Notes: generated by a model not told the origin, from the letters alone. A stretch of 64,000 bases of DNA from Bordetella parapertussis (GCA_945878065.1 CAMDXA010000007.1:1-64000); one strand, 5' to 3'; counted from the stretch's first letter, positions 35,130 through 44,637 are shown. Numbers and translations are program-made.

Positions 35130-36470
35130 TCACAGTGTGAACAGTGCTTCCATTTCACGTCTGACTTTGTAGGCGGGAAGCGCAGCATCCATCGCGACAT
35201 CCTCCCAGCAAAGTGATTGGCCTTTTTTGACATCGCGGATCAACTTGACTTGGTGTGCCAATCCCAGCGGCAAGCCTCCCATGCGGGCAGAAGTTTTCGC
35301 AGGCAACAACTTGCCCCAAACGGTATAGCCGCCCTCGCCGTCCAGCATTTCACCCGCACGAAGATCGCGCTTGGCCGTGGCCACCACATCTGCATGCCAG
35401 CCTTGTGCAACACCGGTGGCTTCACCACGCAAAGCCACGCTTGCTACTGACATCCCCACCTCTAATCCGATCAAGTGCCAACGCTTGTATAGCGTGAAAT
35501 AACGGCCAGAGGGATCGGTATGCGCGTTGTACTCTTCAAAACAATGTTTGATGTAATCGGTCTCGGCTTCGACCGTCACCCACACACCCATGCGGATGTC
35601 ATAGGGAATGACTCGACCATCTGCCTCTAGCGAGGAAATCACTTCAACCATGCCTTTTTGTTCCAGCACACCGCCTTCGTTTTTCGGCCGGGTGACATAA
35701 GGAATGTCCTCGACGCTGGCGGGCGGATACAACAATCCATTGGAAGGCACTTGCAAGCCCGTTGCATTCGCCACCGCCGTACATTCAATCGAGGGTTTAG
35801 AACCGTCTAAAAAACTGTTGAACATTTTGGGATTCAAACCGCCACGCGCGGCTTGCTCAGGGGTCAGTCCGTAATTGGCCCAAACAGTTTCAGGGGTCGA
35901 TTCATTGAAATGCGGTAACCATTTATGACCACGCCCTGCAGCAGTCACGGGAAAGCCACAGGTCCTGGCCCAGTCCACCAAATCGCAAATGAGCGCCGGC
36001 TGATCGCCAAAAGCCAATGAATAAACCACACCGGCCGCTGCCGCTTTGCTGGCCAATAAGGGGCCGCAAAAAGCATCAGCTTCAACGGTGACATTCACCA
36101 CATGCTTGCCATGTGCAAAAGCTGCCAGGCAATGTTCAACCGCTGCGATGGGGTTTCCAGTGCATTCCACCACCACGTCCACCATTGGGTGAGCCACCAA
36201 CATCTGCCAATCTTGCGTCAAATAGGTCAGACCGCGCTTGAAAGCATCGTCCAGACTCAGGGCACTGGCCTGGTGCTCAGGCCAGCCCACGCGTGCTAAG
36301 TTGGCGCGGGCGTTGTCCATGGACAAATCAGCAATGCCCACCAAATGCACCCCGGGGGTGCGCGGTACTTGTGACAAATACATGGCGCCAAATTTGCCAG
36401 CGCCAATCAACACCACCCGAACAGGTTTATTTTGTGCAGCGCGTTGCTGCAATTGCAGATGCAAACTCAT
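35130..36470 (-). CDS. COG4091-type NAD(P)-dependent oxidoreductase with SAF domain
   Basis: A 446-residue protein often labelled predicted homoserine dehydrogenase. The Rossmann domain begins VRVVLIGAGKFGAMYLSQVP and has VVVECTGNPIAAVEHCL. A middle domain contains AAGRGHKWLPHFNESTPETV. The C-terminal 85 residues are a SAF-like domain (AKRDLRAGEMLDGEGGYTVW and VKLIRDVKKGQSLCWEDV). It is not a canonical homoserine dehydrogenase. Its start overlaps the stop of the PhyH-type dioxygenase by four bases; the pair must act in the same small pathway, substrate unknown. Confidence 0.8.
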   Translation of the reverse strand: MSLHLQLQQRAAQNKPVRVVLIGAGKFGAMYLSQVPRTPGVHLVGIADLSMDNARANLARVGWPEHQASALSLDDAFKRGLTYLTQDWQMLVAHPMVDVVVECTGNPIAAVEHCLAAFAHGKHVVNVTVEADAFCGPLLASKAAAAGVVYSLAFGDQPALICDLVDWARTCGFPVTAAGRGHKWLPHFNESTPETVWANYGLTPEQAARGGLNPKMFNSFLDGSKPSIECTAVANATGLQVPSNGLLYPPASVEDIPYVTRPKNEGGVLEQKGMVEVISSLEADGRVIPYDIRMGVWVTVEAETDYIKHCFEEYNAHTDPSGRYFTLYKRWHLIGLEVGMSVASVALRGEATGVAQGWHADVVATAKRDLRAGEMLDGEGGYTVWGKLLPAKTSARMGGLPLGLAHQVKLIRDVKKGQSLCWEDVAMDAALPAYKVRREMEALFTL

Positions 36471-37348
36471 GCGGCTTTTTGGGTTTGGTCAATCGGCACA
36501 TCGGTCGTTACCAAAGCGCTGGCAGGCAAGCCTTTGGCCCAGGGCAAGTCCACCGGGTAATGGCGCGTGAGGCAATCGTCAGGCAAACATTCGATAGGGC
36601 TGAAGTCGCGGTGTGCGATGTATTCGGGGCGTTTGTGTCTGCGGATGTGGTTAGACACTGCGCACAAACTCAAATAAACACTGACACGGTTCCAAGGTGA
36701 CAAGTTACTCGCAGATGCATGCACCAAGCAACTGTGGAAAAGAATCATCGAGCCCGCAGGACCGGTGGGGCTGACGATGCCGCCCTTTTTGCCACCTGCG
36801 CGTTCGACCAATTGAGAAATCAAATCGTTGTCAACCGTCCAAAGGGGGTAACTGGTGGTGGTCAAGTCATGCTTGGCATCAATCACCCCTTTTTTGTGGC
36901 TGCCGGGAATGAACATCAGTGGGCCGTTGAATTCATTGACATCGTCTAAAAAGATAGCGACATTCATGGCGCGTTCCGTAGGCATCATGTCGTCATTGAG
37001 CCAAGTGCCATAGTCTTGGTGCCATTGCCAGACATCGCCTTCAAAAGCCATCTTGCCGTTGATTTTGAATTGGTGCATGTAGAGTTTTTCGCCAAACAAG
37101 TCTTCGACAGGCGAAATCATGCGCGGGTGGCGAGCCAGTTTGGCAAATGGCTCGGAATACATATGGGCAGCGAAATTGGTACGCACTGCGTCCTTGCCCT
37201 TTTCTCTCACGTTGTATGCCTCGCGACGACTGTACAGGTTGGGAACCTCTTGCACCAAGTTTTGAGTTTCCTCTGGGGTGAACAAACCCGGGAAAAACAA
37301 ATAACCTTCACTGTCAAATTCAGCGTGCTGCTCGGGTGTGAGTTTCAT
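36467..37348 (-). CDS. Phytanoyl-CoA dioxygenase (PhyH) family Fe(II)/2-oxoglutarate oxygenase
   Basis: A 293-residue enzyme. The N-terminus EQHAEFDSEGYLFFPGLFTP is typical of PhyH proteins. The metal triad is HxD in WQWHQDYGTW with the distal histidine in FHSCLVHAS; MFIPGSHKKG is the conserved strand-turn. It hydroxylates an unknown small molecule using 2-oxoglutarate and oxygen. Similarity to ectoine hydroxylase is only at the family level and no ectoine genes are near. It is coupled to the COG4091 oxidoreductase, which could oxidise the hydroxylated product. Confidence 0.85.
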   Translation of the reverse strand: MKLTPEQHAEFDSEGYLFFPGLFTPEETQNLVQEVPNLYSRREAYNVREKGKDAVRTNFAAHMYSEPFAKLARHPRMISPVEDLFGEKLYMHQFKINGKMAFEGDVWQWHQDYGTWLNDDMMPTERAMNVAIFLDDVNEFNGPLMFIPGSHKKGVIDAKHDLTTTSYPLWTVDNDLISQLVERAGGKKGGIVSPTGPAGSMILFHSCLVHASASNLSPWNRVSVYLSLCAVSNHIRRHKRPEYIAHRDFSPIECLPDDCLTRHYPVDLPWAKGLPASALVTTDVPIDQTQKAA

Positions 37349-37462
37349 GGGAAACAGGCTCCAATTAGTGGGTAAACAGTTTTTTTCATCTTAGGTGAGC
37401 GATCTTCAAATCACTTGCTCAGCCCGAGATTATCTGCATAATTAAGAATTCTGAATTCAACC

Positions 37463-37924
37463 ATGAGTAAATCAATCCCCATGAAGAAGTTTTATTTCAT
37501 TAGTGTTGTGTTTTGTTTTCAAATTTTTAATGCGACTGCGGCTGATATTTCCGGTCCAGCCGAGGTGGGTTCTGACTTGGGTACAGCCAAAAGTCACATC
37601 GAAAAAAAGGATTGGTCAGGTGCCATCGCCATGCTTGAAAAATTTGTCAAAGCCAACCCAAACAATGCAGACGGATACAACTTGCTCGGCTACAGCCTGC
37701 GCAATGCCAAACGCAATTCGGAAGCCATATTCAACTACAAAGAGGCTCTCAGAATCGACCCGCAACACCGTGGTGCGCTCGAATACTTGGGCATTGCATA
37801 TGTGCAGAACAAAGAACTGCCCAAAGCCAAAGAATTACTTATTTCCCTAGAGAAAATTTGTGGGCTTCAATGCGAGGAATACCAAGACTTGAAAAAAGCT
37901 ATTGTTAAAGCAGAGAAGAAATAA
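37463..37924 (+). CDS. Exported TPR protein
   Basis: A 153-residue protein with signal peptide (MKKFYFISVVFCFQIFNATA). Three tetratricopeptide-like repeats span about 40-140: AIAMLEKFVKANPNNADGYN, YSLRNAKRNSEAIFNYKEAL and GIAYVQNKELPKAKELLISL, ending with a Cys pair (ICGLQCEEY). ATG 37463 starts the frame; ATG 37481 would start at the signal peptide. A periplasmic scaffold role is likely; no partner is evident. Confidence 0.75.
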   Translation: MSKSIPMKKFYFISVVFCFQIFNATAADISGPAEVGSDLGTAKSHIEKKDWSGAIAMLEKFVKANPNNADGYNLLGYSLRNAKRNSEAIFNYKEALRIDPQHRGALEYLGIAYVQNKELPKAKELLISLEKICGLQCEEYQDLKKAIVKAEKK

Positions 37925-37964
37925 GTCCCATGCCCCATCTATCGGTGCATGGCTGCCTTAGACG

Positions 37965-38444
37965 CTAGCTCCACTCCCACCACGGTTTCTTTTGCCATGT
38001 GGAACATGCATACGTCAGCAAGTCCGTATCTGTTTTATCCCTGCTTGCCGTCAAGACCAAGGTTTTTTTAGAAAATTTGAATCCCGATACCGCTGAACGG
38101 GTGAATTCTTCGTTTGACTGCGACAACAACAACACCTCATGGCGGGTGATGGACAGATCAGCCAAATCATCTGTCATGCTGGCTTGATAAGACAGTTGTG
38201 CCTTTGTGCCCGTTGCATTGTTCACGATCCAAGGCGTGGTGGTTTCTTTGCCAAAAAGTCCGCAATGCATGACCTCGGCTTCCCAAGACACACATAAGCG
38301 ATCTGCGCTGAGCTGCACGCTGTAATGCCGAATAAAACCATCGAATTGCCGAGATTGTTGCGCTTCACAAAAATACGCATTGCCGCTTGATGGCGCGCAT
38401 GCATACAAACACAACAACGTGATCACGCCAAAATATTTGATCAT
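37965..38444 (-). CDS. Putative lipoprotein
   Basis: A 159-residue protein with a lipobox LYAC near residue 16 (MIKYFGVITLLCLYACAPSS), so it is predicted to be lipidated. The mature domain has beta-strand-like segments (IRHYSVQLSADRLCVSWEAE) and ends CSTWQKKPWWEWS. It begins two bases after the large TerB-repeat gene stop, so both are in one transcript and probably work together. Not recognised. Confidence 0.65.
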   Translation of the reverse strand: MIKYFGVITLLCLYACAPSSGNAYFCEAQQSRQFDGFIRHYSVQLSADRLCVSWEAEVMHCGLFGKETTTPWIVNNATGTKAQLSYQASMTDDLADLSITRHEVLLLSQSNEEFTRSAVSGFKFSKKTLVLTASRDKTDTDLLTYACSTWQKKPWWEWS

Positions 38445-38446
38445 GG

Positions 38447-41236
38447 TTAAAACCAGTCATTGGCGCATCGGCCAGTGAAAGAAGTGTTTTCTTCGACCCA
38501 GCCCACACGACCCTCTAAGGTACCCAACCCACTGGATTGCATATCAATGCGTAACTCTTGAATCGCCTGGTCGTAAACAAACGTGTACCGAGTTTTGGCG
38601 ATGCCATGGGTATTGAAAGCACCTTTGATACCTGCAGATGTGGCTTCTGCGAAATGGCTGCTTTGGTTCAGCTCTTTGTAAAGCGGAAACCGCTGTCCAT
38701 CCAACAAAACGTGAGAAGGACTGAACTGAATACGGTGAGAAAGAGACGCCGATTCTTCATTGATCAATACTGCAGGATTGCCAGAGCCTTGCTCCATCCA
38801 TTTTCTTTCCAATTGTCCTGTTCCCTGACATATTTGCGCGGGGTACAACAAACTGCGTCCAAACATCACAGCAGGCATGCTGAACACAACAATCAACAAC
38901 CACAGAATTCGCCAATCCACGCTGCCGTCAACCAACACGGGTTCTGCGGCGCTGACTGGGTCGGGGTTTGTCGCTTCATTGGCGACTGGGGGGATTTTTT
39001 TGAAAAAGGGGACCGCAGGTATGAATTGGATGGATGGCATTTCAACGAACGTCTGCGTTTGCACTAAGTTCAATGCCTGCGGTGGCAGTGAGTTCAATGC
39101 CTGCGGTTGCACTGAGTTCAATGTCTGCGGTAGCAGTGAGTTCAATGCCTGAAGGGGCGTGTCAATGACATGCTGGTTTGAGCCGTTGTCTTTCATTGCC
39201 CAAACATCATCTGAATGAATAGCTTGGGTTAAGTTCGACAGCATCGTCGTGTCGTTCGCAATTTTTTCGCTTGGAATCTTTGCTGTATTGCCTGGATCTG
39301 TTGCTTTGGGAGGTGCTGAGTCAGACGATCTCAGCTGTTCATCTGCCAGCGACTGTAGATTTTTTTCAGAGGCGGGGAGCGCAATTGCTTGGCTAGCTTC
39401 AGGAAGGCTTACTGAAGGCTTTTGTCGCAATTGATGGTTTGGTGGCAAGCGTGTTTCCAGAACCAAGGAAGCAAATGCGAACGGAGGGGCTTTAGGGAGG
39501 GTGGCTGGAGCAAGCTTGTCCAGATTTGAATGCACCTTGTCAATTTGGGATTGCAAATCCTCCAAGGCTTGTGGGTCAACAAGCTTCAGCGCTGAGGCCT
39601 GGGCAATGGTTGAACCTAACTGTTGACGGTTGGGCAATTTGTCTTTGGGCAATTCAGCCTGAGACAGCATGCCTGCTCGGTCTGCTGCATTGCCCTTTTG
39701 CTGCGTCAAGGCCTCTGAAGGAAGGGATTGAATATTAGCAGCAACAACCGTTGCGGGGATGGCTTGTGGGTTAGCACTATCAGATGCCGGGGCAAGTAGC
39801 TGTGTATTTACAGAAGCAGCAACGCCAGCCAGTTTCTGGGCATTGGTCTTGATCGCATCATCACCCACTTGTTGGATATTTGCCGCCACGGCAGCACCCG
39901 CCAACTTTTGCGGATTGCTCTTGATCGCATCGTCGTCCACTTGTTGGATATTTGCCGCCACAGCAGCACCCGCCAACTTTTGCTGATTGGAATTAACTCC
40001 ATTTGCATCGACTTGTTGGATGTTGTCTTTGACGGCGCCCTCTTGGGCTTTCTGCAAATTTTCATTCTTCTGCGAAGATTTTGAAAATCCAGCAGCAGGC
40101 ATATTCACTGCATTGCTTTGTATATTTTCAACATCCGACTGCCCGGAAAAACTGTCATTGGCTTGCTTGATGTTGTCTTGCATGGTGCGATTCACCACCG
40201 CACTCAATTGCTTTTGATCGACTTCAGAAACCCATTCACCCTCAGAGTTTGGTGCGGACGATGAACCTGTAGATTCAATAGCATCCGCAGATTTTTGGCG
40301 TCGAATCTTAAACGTGCCTGTATCGTTATTCTTCTTTTTGGCAGTGACACGCGAAAGGAAGGCGGTGGGAATACTTTCAGTGTCAAATGGTTTGATGCAT
40401 TTAATCTTGATGGTTTCGTAATATGACTTGAAAGCAGCAGTCGGGACGGAAAAAGCTGTCCGCATATTTTGAAACAAATTGTCTTCGATCACATCTATCT
40501 TGCCGTCAGACATCATTGAGTCGCATACGTTGCTCAAAATCATGATCTTCTGATCCTGCGTCAACAACGGAGCAGCTTGCCTGAGGAATTCATTCATTTT
40601 TACAGAGCGGACGGTTGTCATGGCAGCTGCCTGCAAGCCATCAAACTCACCTAAAACCACCTGCAATTGACCAATTTCTTCATCAGCGATGTTGCCGTCA
40701 GCGGCCATCATGTATACCAAGCAACATGCCAGGGTCAAATGGGCTGATTCATCAGACAAGGTCAAACTTTTTTGTGAAAATTTGCCGAGTAACGATTTAT
40801 TATTTTTGAGACTTAAATTTGTGAAATGTGTTTTGAAACTCATCTGGCTGACGCCAAATGCATCAGAGATTTGATGAAACAACTGCAATTCATGGTCATC
40901 TGCCAAACCATCAGAGAGTAAACAATCACACAGGTTTGTCAAAATGCAACCGTGGTCAGCTTGCACCAATATGCTTTGGGTGTCTTTTAAAAACTGTTCG
41001 ACAGAATTTTCTTCAGCGTATGCGAAGGCAATGTCGAGTAGCTCGTTATGGCTACCCACCACCGCTTGTAATTGACTGGATTCATGTTCATCAATTGCGC
41101 CATCAGCAGTCAACATATAAATCAACGCAACCGCCAATGCCATGAACGGGGTGATTTCAAAATCCTCACCTCGTCCCGGCACAGAAACTGGCACGGGGGC
41201 TTCAGTGTCAGACTTTGCGGTTTTGCGCTTGTTCAT
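38447..41236 (-). CDS. Large protein with two TerB-like domains, sequence repeats and a C-terminal membrane anchor
   Basis: A 929-residue protein, ATG 41236 chosen. Two TerB-like domains at about 28-130 and 155-262 each carry paired acidic loops: TADGAIDEHES, LSDGLADDHEL, AADGNIADEEI and MSDGKIDVIED. A long low-complexity region follows (about 300-770) with near-identical 24-residue repeats (KLAGAAVAANIQQVDDDAIK) and 8-residue QALNSLPP-like repeats. One transmembrane helix (ILWLLIVVFSMPAVMFG) precedes a roughly 130-residue C-terminal domain ending FTGRCANDWF. TerB domains occur in membrane stress and phage-related systems; the combination is unfamiliar. It is divergent from a histidine kinase and followed by a lipoprotein gene. 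Confidence 0.75.
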   Translation of the reverse strand: MNKRKTAKSDTEAPVPVSVPGRGEDFEITPFMALAVALIYMLTADGAIDEHESSQLQAVVGSHNELLDIAFAYAEENSVEQFLKDTQSILVQADHGCILTNLCDCLLSDGLADDHELQLFHQISDAFGVSQMSFKTHFTNLSLKNNKSLLGKFSQKSLTLSDESAHLTLACCLVYMMAADGNIADEEIGQLQVVLGEFDGLQAAAMTTVRSVKMNEFLRQAAPLLTQDQKIMILSNVCDSMMSDGKIDVIEDNLFQNMRTAFSVPTAAFKSYYETIKIKCIKPFDTESIPTAFLSRVTAKKKNNDTGTFKIRRQKSADAIESTGSSSAPNSEGEWVSEVDQKQLSAVVNRTMQDNIKQANDSFSGQSDVENIQSNAVNMPAAGFSKSSQKNENLQKAQEGAVKDNIQQVDANGVNSNQQKLAGAAVAANIQQVDDDAIKSNPQKLAGAAVAANIQQVGDDAIKTNAQKLAGVAASVNTQLLAPASDSANPQAIPATVVAANIQSLPSEALTQQKGNAADRAGMLSQAELPKDKLPNRQQLGSTIAQASALKLVDPQALEDLQSQIDKVHSNLDKLAPATLPKAPPFAFASLVLETRLPPNHQLRQKPSVSLPEASQAIALPASEKNLQSLADEQLRSSDSAPPKATDPGNTAKIPSEKIANDTTMLSNLTQAIHSDDVWAMKDNGSNQHVIDTPLQALNSLLPQTLNSVQPQALNSLPPQALNLVQTQTFVEMPSIQFIPAVPFFKKIPPVANEATNPDPVSAAEPVLVDGSVDWRILWLLIVVFSMPAVMFGRSLLYPAQICQGTGQLERKWMEQGSGNPAVLINEESASLSHRIQFSPSHVLLDGQRFPLYKELNQSSHFAEATSAGIKGAFNTHGIAKTRYTFVYDQAIQELRIDMQSSGLGTLEGRVGWVEENTSFTGRCANDWF
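39067..39160 (-). repeat. Four 24-base tandem repeats inside the TerB-repeat gene
   Basis: Units starting at 39067, 39091, 39115 and 39139 share the core AGTTCAATGCCTGCGG. They encode the eight-residue repeat around PQALNS. Unit number could vary by slippage. Confidence 0.85.
39819..40030 (-). repeat. 72-base repeats inside the TerB-repeat gene
   Basis: Two near-identical 72-base units (39851-39922 and 39923-39994) with degenerate flanking copies encode 24-residue repeats with AAVAANIQQV. Near-identity at the DNA level indicates recent duplication or conversion. Confidence 0.85.
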
Positions 41237-41363
41237 AGAGTTTGTTGTAAGCGGAAATGCATGCAAATCGCCCCGCAAAACTGGCAAATACTCAGGAATA
41301 CTCACGACAAATACTGCAGATAACAAGCTATCATTAAAAAACGATTCCTCAGAGGAAAAATAG

Positions 41364-43277
41364 TTGTTTTATAAAAAATTCATAAGCATATTTATTGTCG
41401 TATCTATAGCAGTATGCATGCACATAAACGCAAGTGCTGCCAGCTTTAGCCAAAGTTTTCACTTGGATGCTTCAGACAGCTTAACGGTCAATGAGGTCAT
41501 ACAGAAACCTTTTCGTCACTACAAAGACAATCTGCATTTAGGCTTCATTGATGGCGCAGTATGGATAAAAATTGAGATAGATAAATTCGACAATTTATCG
41601 CGCACACAAAAACTAAACGAAGACCATGTGCTCATACTTAGTCCATTTGTTCTTGAGGACATCACGGTTTTCGAAAAAATTGGGCAAGATTGGCTTGCCC
41701 AAAGCGGCGGAAGTCTGGCCAACACAGCCACCAGAATTTGTCCGTACGGTATGCATTGCTTTATTTTGAAAAATGAAGAAGGTGCCTCCAAAAAAAAATT
41801 TTTTATCAAGTTAAAGCACACCGGTTACTTGACGCTTAAATCAGAAATAACGTCTATCTCTGCTCTTGCCACCATCACTGCGGTCTACACAGAAAGCATC
41901 ACATTTGCGCAATCCATTGCGCTCAGTCTGTTCTTTGTTTCGTTAGTTTTGATCTTGATAGACCGGTCTATGTTTATTTTGGTTTACAGCCTGATGCAAT
42001 TCAGTATTTTTCTGTACATTATTTTTGCATCGGGGAAAATGTACATGCATTTTCCGTTCATGCAGGTAGAAAACTTCAGTTACCTGAATTATCAATTTGT
42101 CAATATCCGGATATTTTTGATCATCCTTTTGGGGTATGCATTTACGAAAAATTATGGTGTAAACAACACCTATAAACAATTGGTTTATTGGCTGTTAGGT
42201 ACCTGCTTATTCGCTTGTCTCCTCATTGCGATAGGTTATCTTCGTTTAGGTATTTACACGTATGTGATCGCTATTGCGTTGAACTTGCCAGTGCAATTTT
42301 ATGGTTTGCGACATTCTATAAATATTCCATTGAACATAAAAAGATTGCTAAAGTTTTCATACATCATTTTCACCTCCGTAGTTATTTATGGCTATATCAA
42401 TATCTTTACGGGCAGCGAAATTTTGTCAGACCGAGGGGCTGAGTTGATCTTTTTTACGAATTACCGCTTGAATGGTTTGGCATTTGGCGTGGTAGTTTTT
42501 TTGGTTTTGATATTCAAACATTACGATGAAAGAATAAAAAGTATTTTGCGAGAAAAGGATTTACAACTCGATGCAGAGACATCTCGTATCAACAGTGAAA
42601 AACTCAAAGAACGCCAAACTTTGATAGATATCTTGACACACGAATTGAAAAATCCATTGACGACGTTACGCTTTGCCACGTATTCATTGAACCAAAAAAA
42701 TGCGACGGATACCGAAACCCAATCACGCTCACACCGTATCAATGCGACACTTGACCGAATGGACCAGTTAATCACACAAGTGGCAAACTCCAACAAAATT
42801 GACCGGTTTCAAATTGAGGAATCCCCGACCCATAACAATGCAAAAGCATTGATCACCCAGATCATTGAGGATTTACTGCCATCAAATGAGTCTGTTGAAA
42901 ACAAATTTTCTCTGCTTTTGCCTGATGACATCGATTTTTATGGCAATCAACAAATGTTGCTCTTGATCATTGAAAATTTAATTTCTAATGCACTCAAATA
43001 CTCTGAAGCGCATACCTTGATTCATGTTCATGCATCTGTGGACGCGCTTGCATCTGTGCTGAGTATTTCCAACCAATTTCCTGTCAACGCCAGGCCTGAT
43101 CCGGACAAGTTGTTTCAACGGTATTACCGGCACGATGCATTCCAGCCGTTGGCGGGCATGGGGATTGGCTTGTCCTTGATCAAAGAGGCTGTCGAAAAAA
43201 TTGGTTCGGAAATTTCTTTCGAACAAGACGAAAAACTCATCACTTTCACCTTAAGGGTGCCACTATGCAAAGCGTGA
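41364..43277 (+). CDS. 7TM-DISM sensor histidine kinase
   Basis: A 637-residue kinase, TTG start at 41364 with GAGGAA eight bases upstream. A signal peptide and periplasmic DISM domain (about 25-175, FRHYKDNLHLGFIDGAVWIK) precede seven hydrophobic helices (about 180-385). The kinase core has H-box IDILTHELKNPLTTLRFATY, N-box ENLISNALKYSEA and G-box GMGIGLSLIKEAVEKIG. 7TM-DISM receptors sense carbohydrates or other small ligands. The gene overlaps its response regulator by 13 bases and is divergent from the TerB-repeat gene, with about 130 bases between starts. Confidence 0.9.
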   Translation: MFYKKFISIFIVVSIAVCMHINASAASFSQSFHLDASDSLTVNEVIQKPFRHYKDNLHLGFIDGAVWIKIEIDKFDNLSRTQKLNEDHVLILSPFVLEDITVFEKIGQDWLAQSGGSLANTATRICPYGMHCFILKNEEGASKKKFFIKLKHTGYLTLKSEITSISALATITAVYTESITFAQSIALSLFFVSLVLILIDRSMFILVYSLMQFSIFLYIIFASGKMYMHFPFMQVENFSYLNYQFVNIRIFLIILLGYAFTKNYGVNNTYKQLVYWLLGTCLFACLLIAIGYLRLGIYTYVIAIALNLPVQFYGLRHSINIPLNIKRLLKFSYIIFTSVVIYGYINIFTGSEILSDRGAELIFFTNYRLNGLAFGVVVFLVLIFKHYDERIKSILREKDLQLDAETSRINSEKLKERQTLIDILTHELKNPLTTLRFATYSLNQKNATDTETQSRSHRINATLDRMDQLITQVANSNKIDRFQIEESPTHNNAKALITQIIEDLLPSNESVENKFSLLLPDDIDFYGNQQMLLLIIENLISNALKYSEAHTLIHVHASVDALASVLSISNQFPVNARPDPDKLFQRYYRHDAFQPLAGMGIGLSLIKEAVEKIGSEISFEQDEKLITFTLRVPLCKA

Positions 43278-44008
43278 TTCAAAACGATATCTCTTCAAAA
43301 ATCCACCAATGTGTGGTAGCCATCGTGGAAGACGATGTGTTGCTTAGACAGGAAATTGTTTCTCACCTTAACGCCAATCATTTTGAAACACATGGCGTTT
43401 CAAGTGCCGCAGCACTGGATGATTTGGTCACGCTTCGCCCCATTGATATCTACATCATCGATTTGAATTTACCTGGCGAATCTGGCATCAGTTTGTGCAA
43501 ACGCTTGCGCGAACGCACGCCCAATGTAGGCATTGTGATCATGACTGCACGTGTGGCTTTGCATGATCGCTTGACAGGCTATAGCCACGGTGGCGCTGAT
43601 TTTTACCTGACCAAACCTGTCTCTCCAGAAGAGTTAACCATGGTGGTCCAGAATTTGGGCAAGCGTGTCAAAAAATTGAATAACGTGAACGATTGGCAAC
43701 TGAGTCTGCGTGACCGCACGCTTCAGTCACCCGGTCTGATTGAAAAGATTCGTTTGACCAACCGCGAAAAAATACTTCTCGTGGCGTTAAGCCAAGCCAA
43801 CGATTTCACACTTGAATCCGGCGTGCTGTGTGATTTGTTTTCCGAGGAAGACTCGGACGAAGGCATGAGCAAGCATGCCCTTGAGGAATTGATTGCACGG
43901 TTTAGAAAAAAAATCAAAGGCATTGATTCAAGCAGCACGGAATCTGCCATCAAATCCGTCTGGGGCGTTGGCTATCAATTGTGTATTCCCATCAGCTTGG
44001 TGTACTGA
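43265..44008 (+). CDS. OmpR-type response regulator
   Basis: A 247-residue regulator. The receiver domain has acidic EDD in VVAIVEDDVLLRQ, phosphoacceptor in YIIDLNLPGESG, switch residue in IVIMTARVALHD and lysine in FYLTKPVSPEE. The C-terminal winged helix reads IRLTNREKILLVALSQ, then ARFRKKI and SVWGVGYQLC. It overlaps the cognate kinase gene by 13 bases, so they are translationally coupled. The neighbouring envelope genes are plausible targets. Confidence 0.92.
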   Translation: MQSVIQNDISSKIHQCVVAIVEDDVLLRQEIVSHLNANHFETHGVSSAAALDDLVTLRPIDIYIIDLNLPGESGISLCKRLRERTPNVGIVIMTARVALHDRLTGYSHGGADFYLTKPVSPEELTMVVQNLGKRVKKLNNVNDWQLSLRDRTLQSPGLIEKIRLTNREKILLVALSQANDFTLESGVLCDLFSEEDSDEGMSKHALEELIARFRKKIKGIDSSSTESAIKSVWGVGYQLCIPISLVY

Positions 44009-44026
44009 CCTGGGCCATGAGTGGAT

Positions 44027-44503
44027 TCAATGCGAAACAGCTTGCTTGAGAGGTAATGCTGTTTTGTACCGCACTTGCTTGAGTGCAAAGCTGCTGCGGA
44101 TTTTTTCCACCCCTGGAATGGGCGTGAGTTGTTCAAGAATAAATTTCTCCAGTGCGGCCATGTCAGCGATGGCCACACGAATCAAATAATCGGAGTCACC
44201 CGTCATCAAATAGCATTCCATCACTTCGTCGTGTTCAGCGATTCTTTGTTCAAACTCAGCCAACGCCGATTTAGATTGCTCTTTTAAACTGATGGAGATA
44301 AACACGTTCAAGCCCAATCCCAAAGACTGCGGGTGGAAGAGCGCCACATAGCGCTGTATCACGCCGGCGGCCTCTAGCGCTTTGACGCGACTCAGGCACG
44401 GAGATGGTGACAAATGCACCCGCTTGGCAAGTTCAACATTGGTCAATGACGCGTCGTCTTGCAATTGCGCTAATATTTTATAATCCATCGAGTCCATCAG
44501 CAT
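44027..44503 (-). CDS. Lrp/AsnC family regulator (MdeR-like position)
   Basis: A 158-residue regulator. N-terminal HTH: DYKILAQLQDDASLTNVELA and LSPSPCLSRVKALEAAGVIQ. The C-terminal RAM domain has GDSDYLIRVAIADMAALEKF, the ligand-binding GDSDY motif. It is divergent from a homodimeric 2-oxoacid dehydrogenase E1 gene across a 134-base AT-rich region, matching the mdeR-mdeB arrangement of Pseudomonas. It probably regulates that E1 in response to an amino acid. Confidence 0.88.
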   Translation of the reverse strand: MLMDSMDYKILAQLQDDASLTNVELAKRVHLSPSPCLSRVKALEAAGVIQRYVALFHPQSLGLGLNVFISISLKEQSKSALAEFEQRIAEHDEVMECYLMTGDSDYLIRVAIADMAALEKFILEQLTPIPGVEKIRSSFALKQVRYKTALPLKQAVSH

Positions 44504-44557
44504 AAATCGCCTTTATTTTCAATATTTACACTATTTTATATCGTATATTAACGTTTT

Positions 44558-44580
44558 ATAGGTATGAATAAATAGCCTAT
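44558..44580. promoter_or_regulatory. Imperfect palindrome between the Lrp-type regulator and the second E1 gene
   Basis: The arms ATAGGTAT and ATAGCCTAT flank GAATAA in an AT-rich divergent region. Lrp-family proteins bind such AT-rich dyads. It lies 58 bases upstream of the E1 start. Confidence 0.4.
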
Positions 44581-44637
44581 TTGGGGTGTTTTTTTCTATA
44601 TTTATCACCCACTCATTTCATTCGAGCTCTGCGATCC

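Noticed and set aside
39819..40030. Regular repeats as a CRISPR array
   Set aside because: The repeats are direct, 72 bases long, without unique spacers, and lie inside a continuous coding frame.
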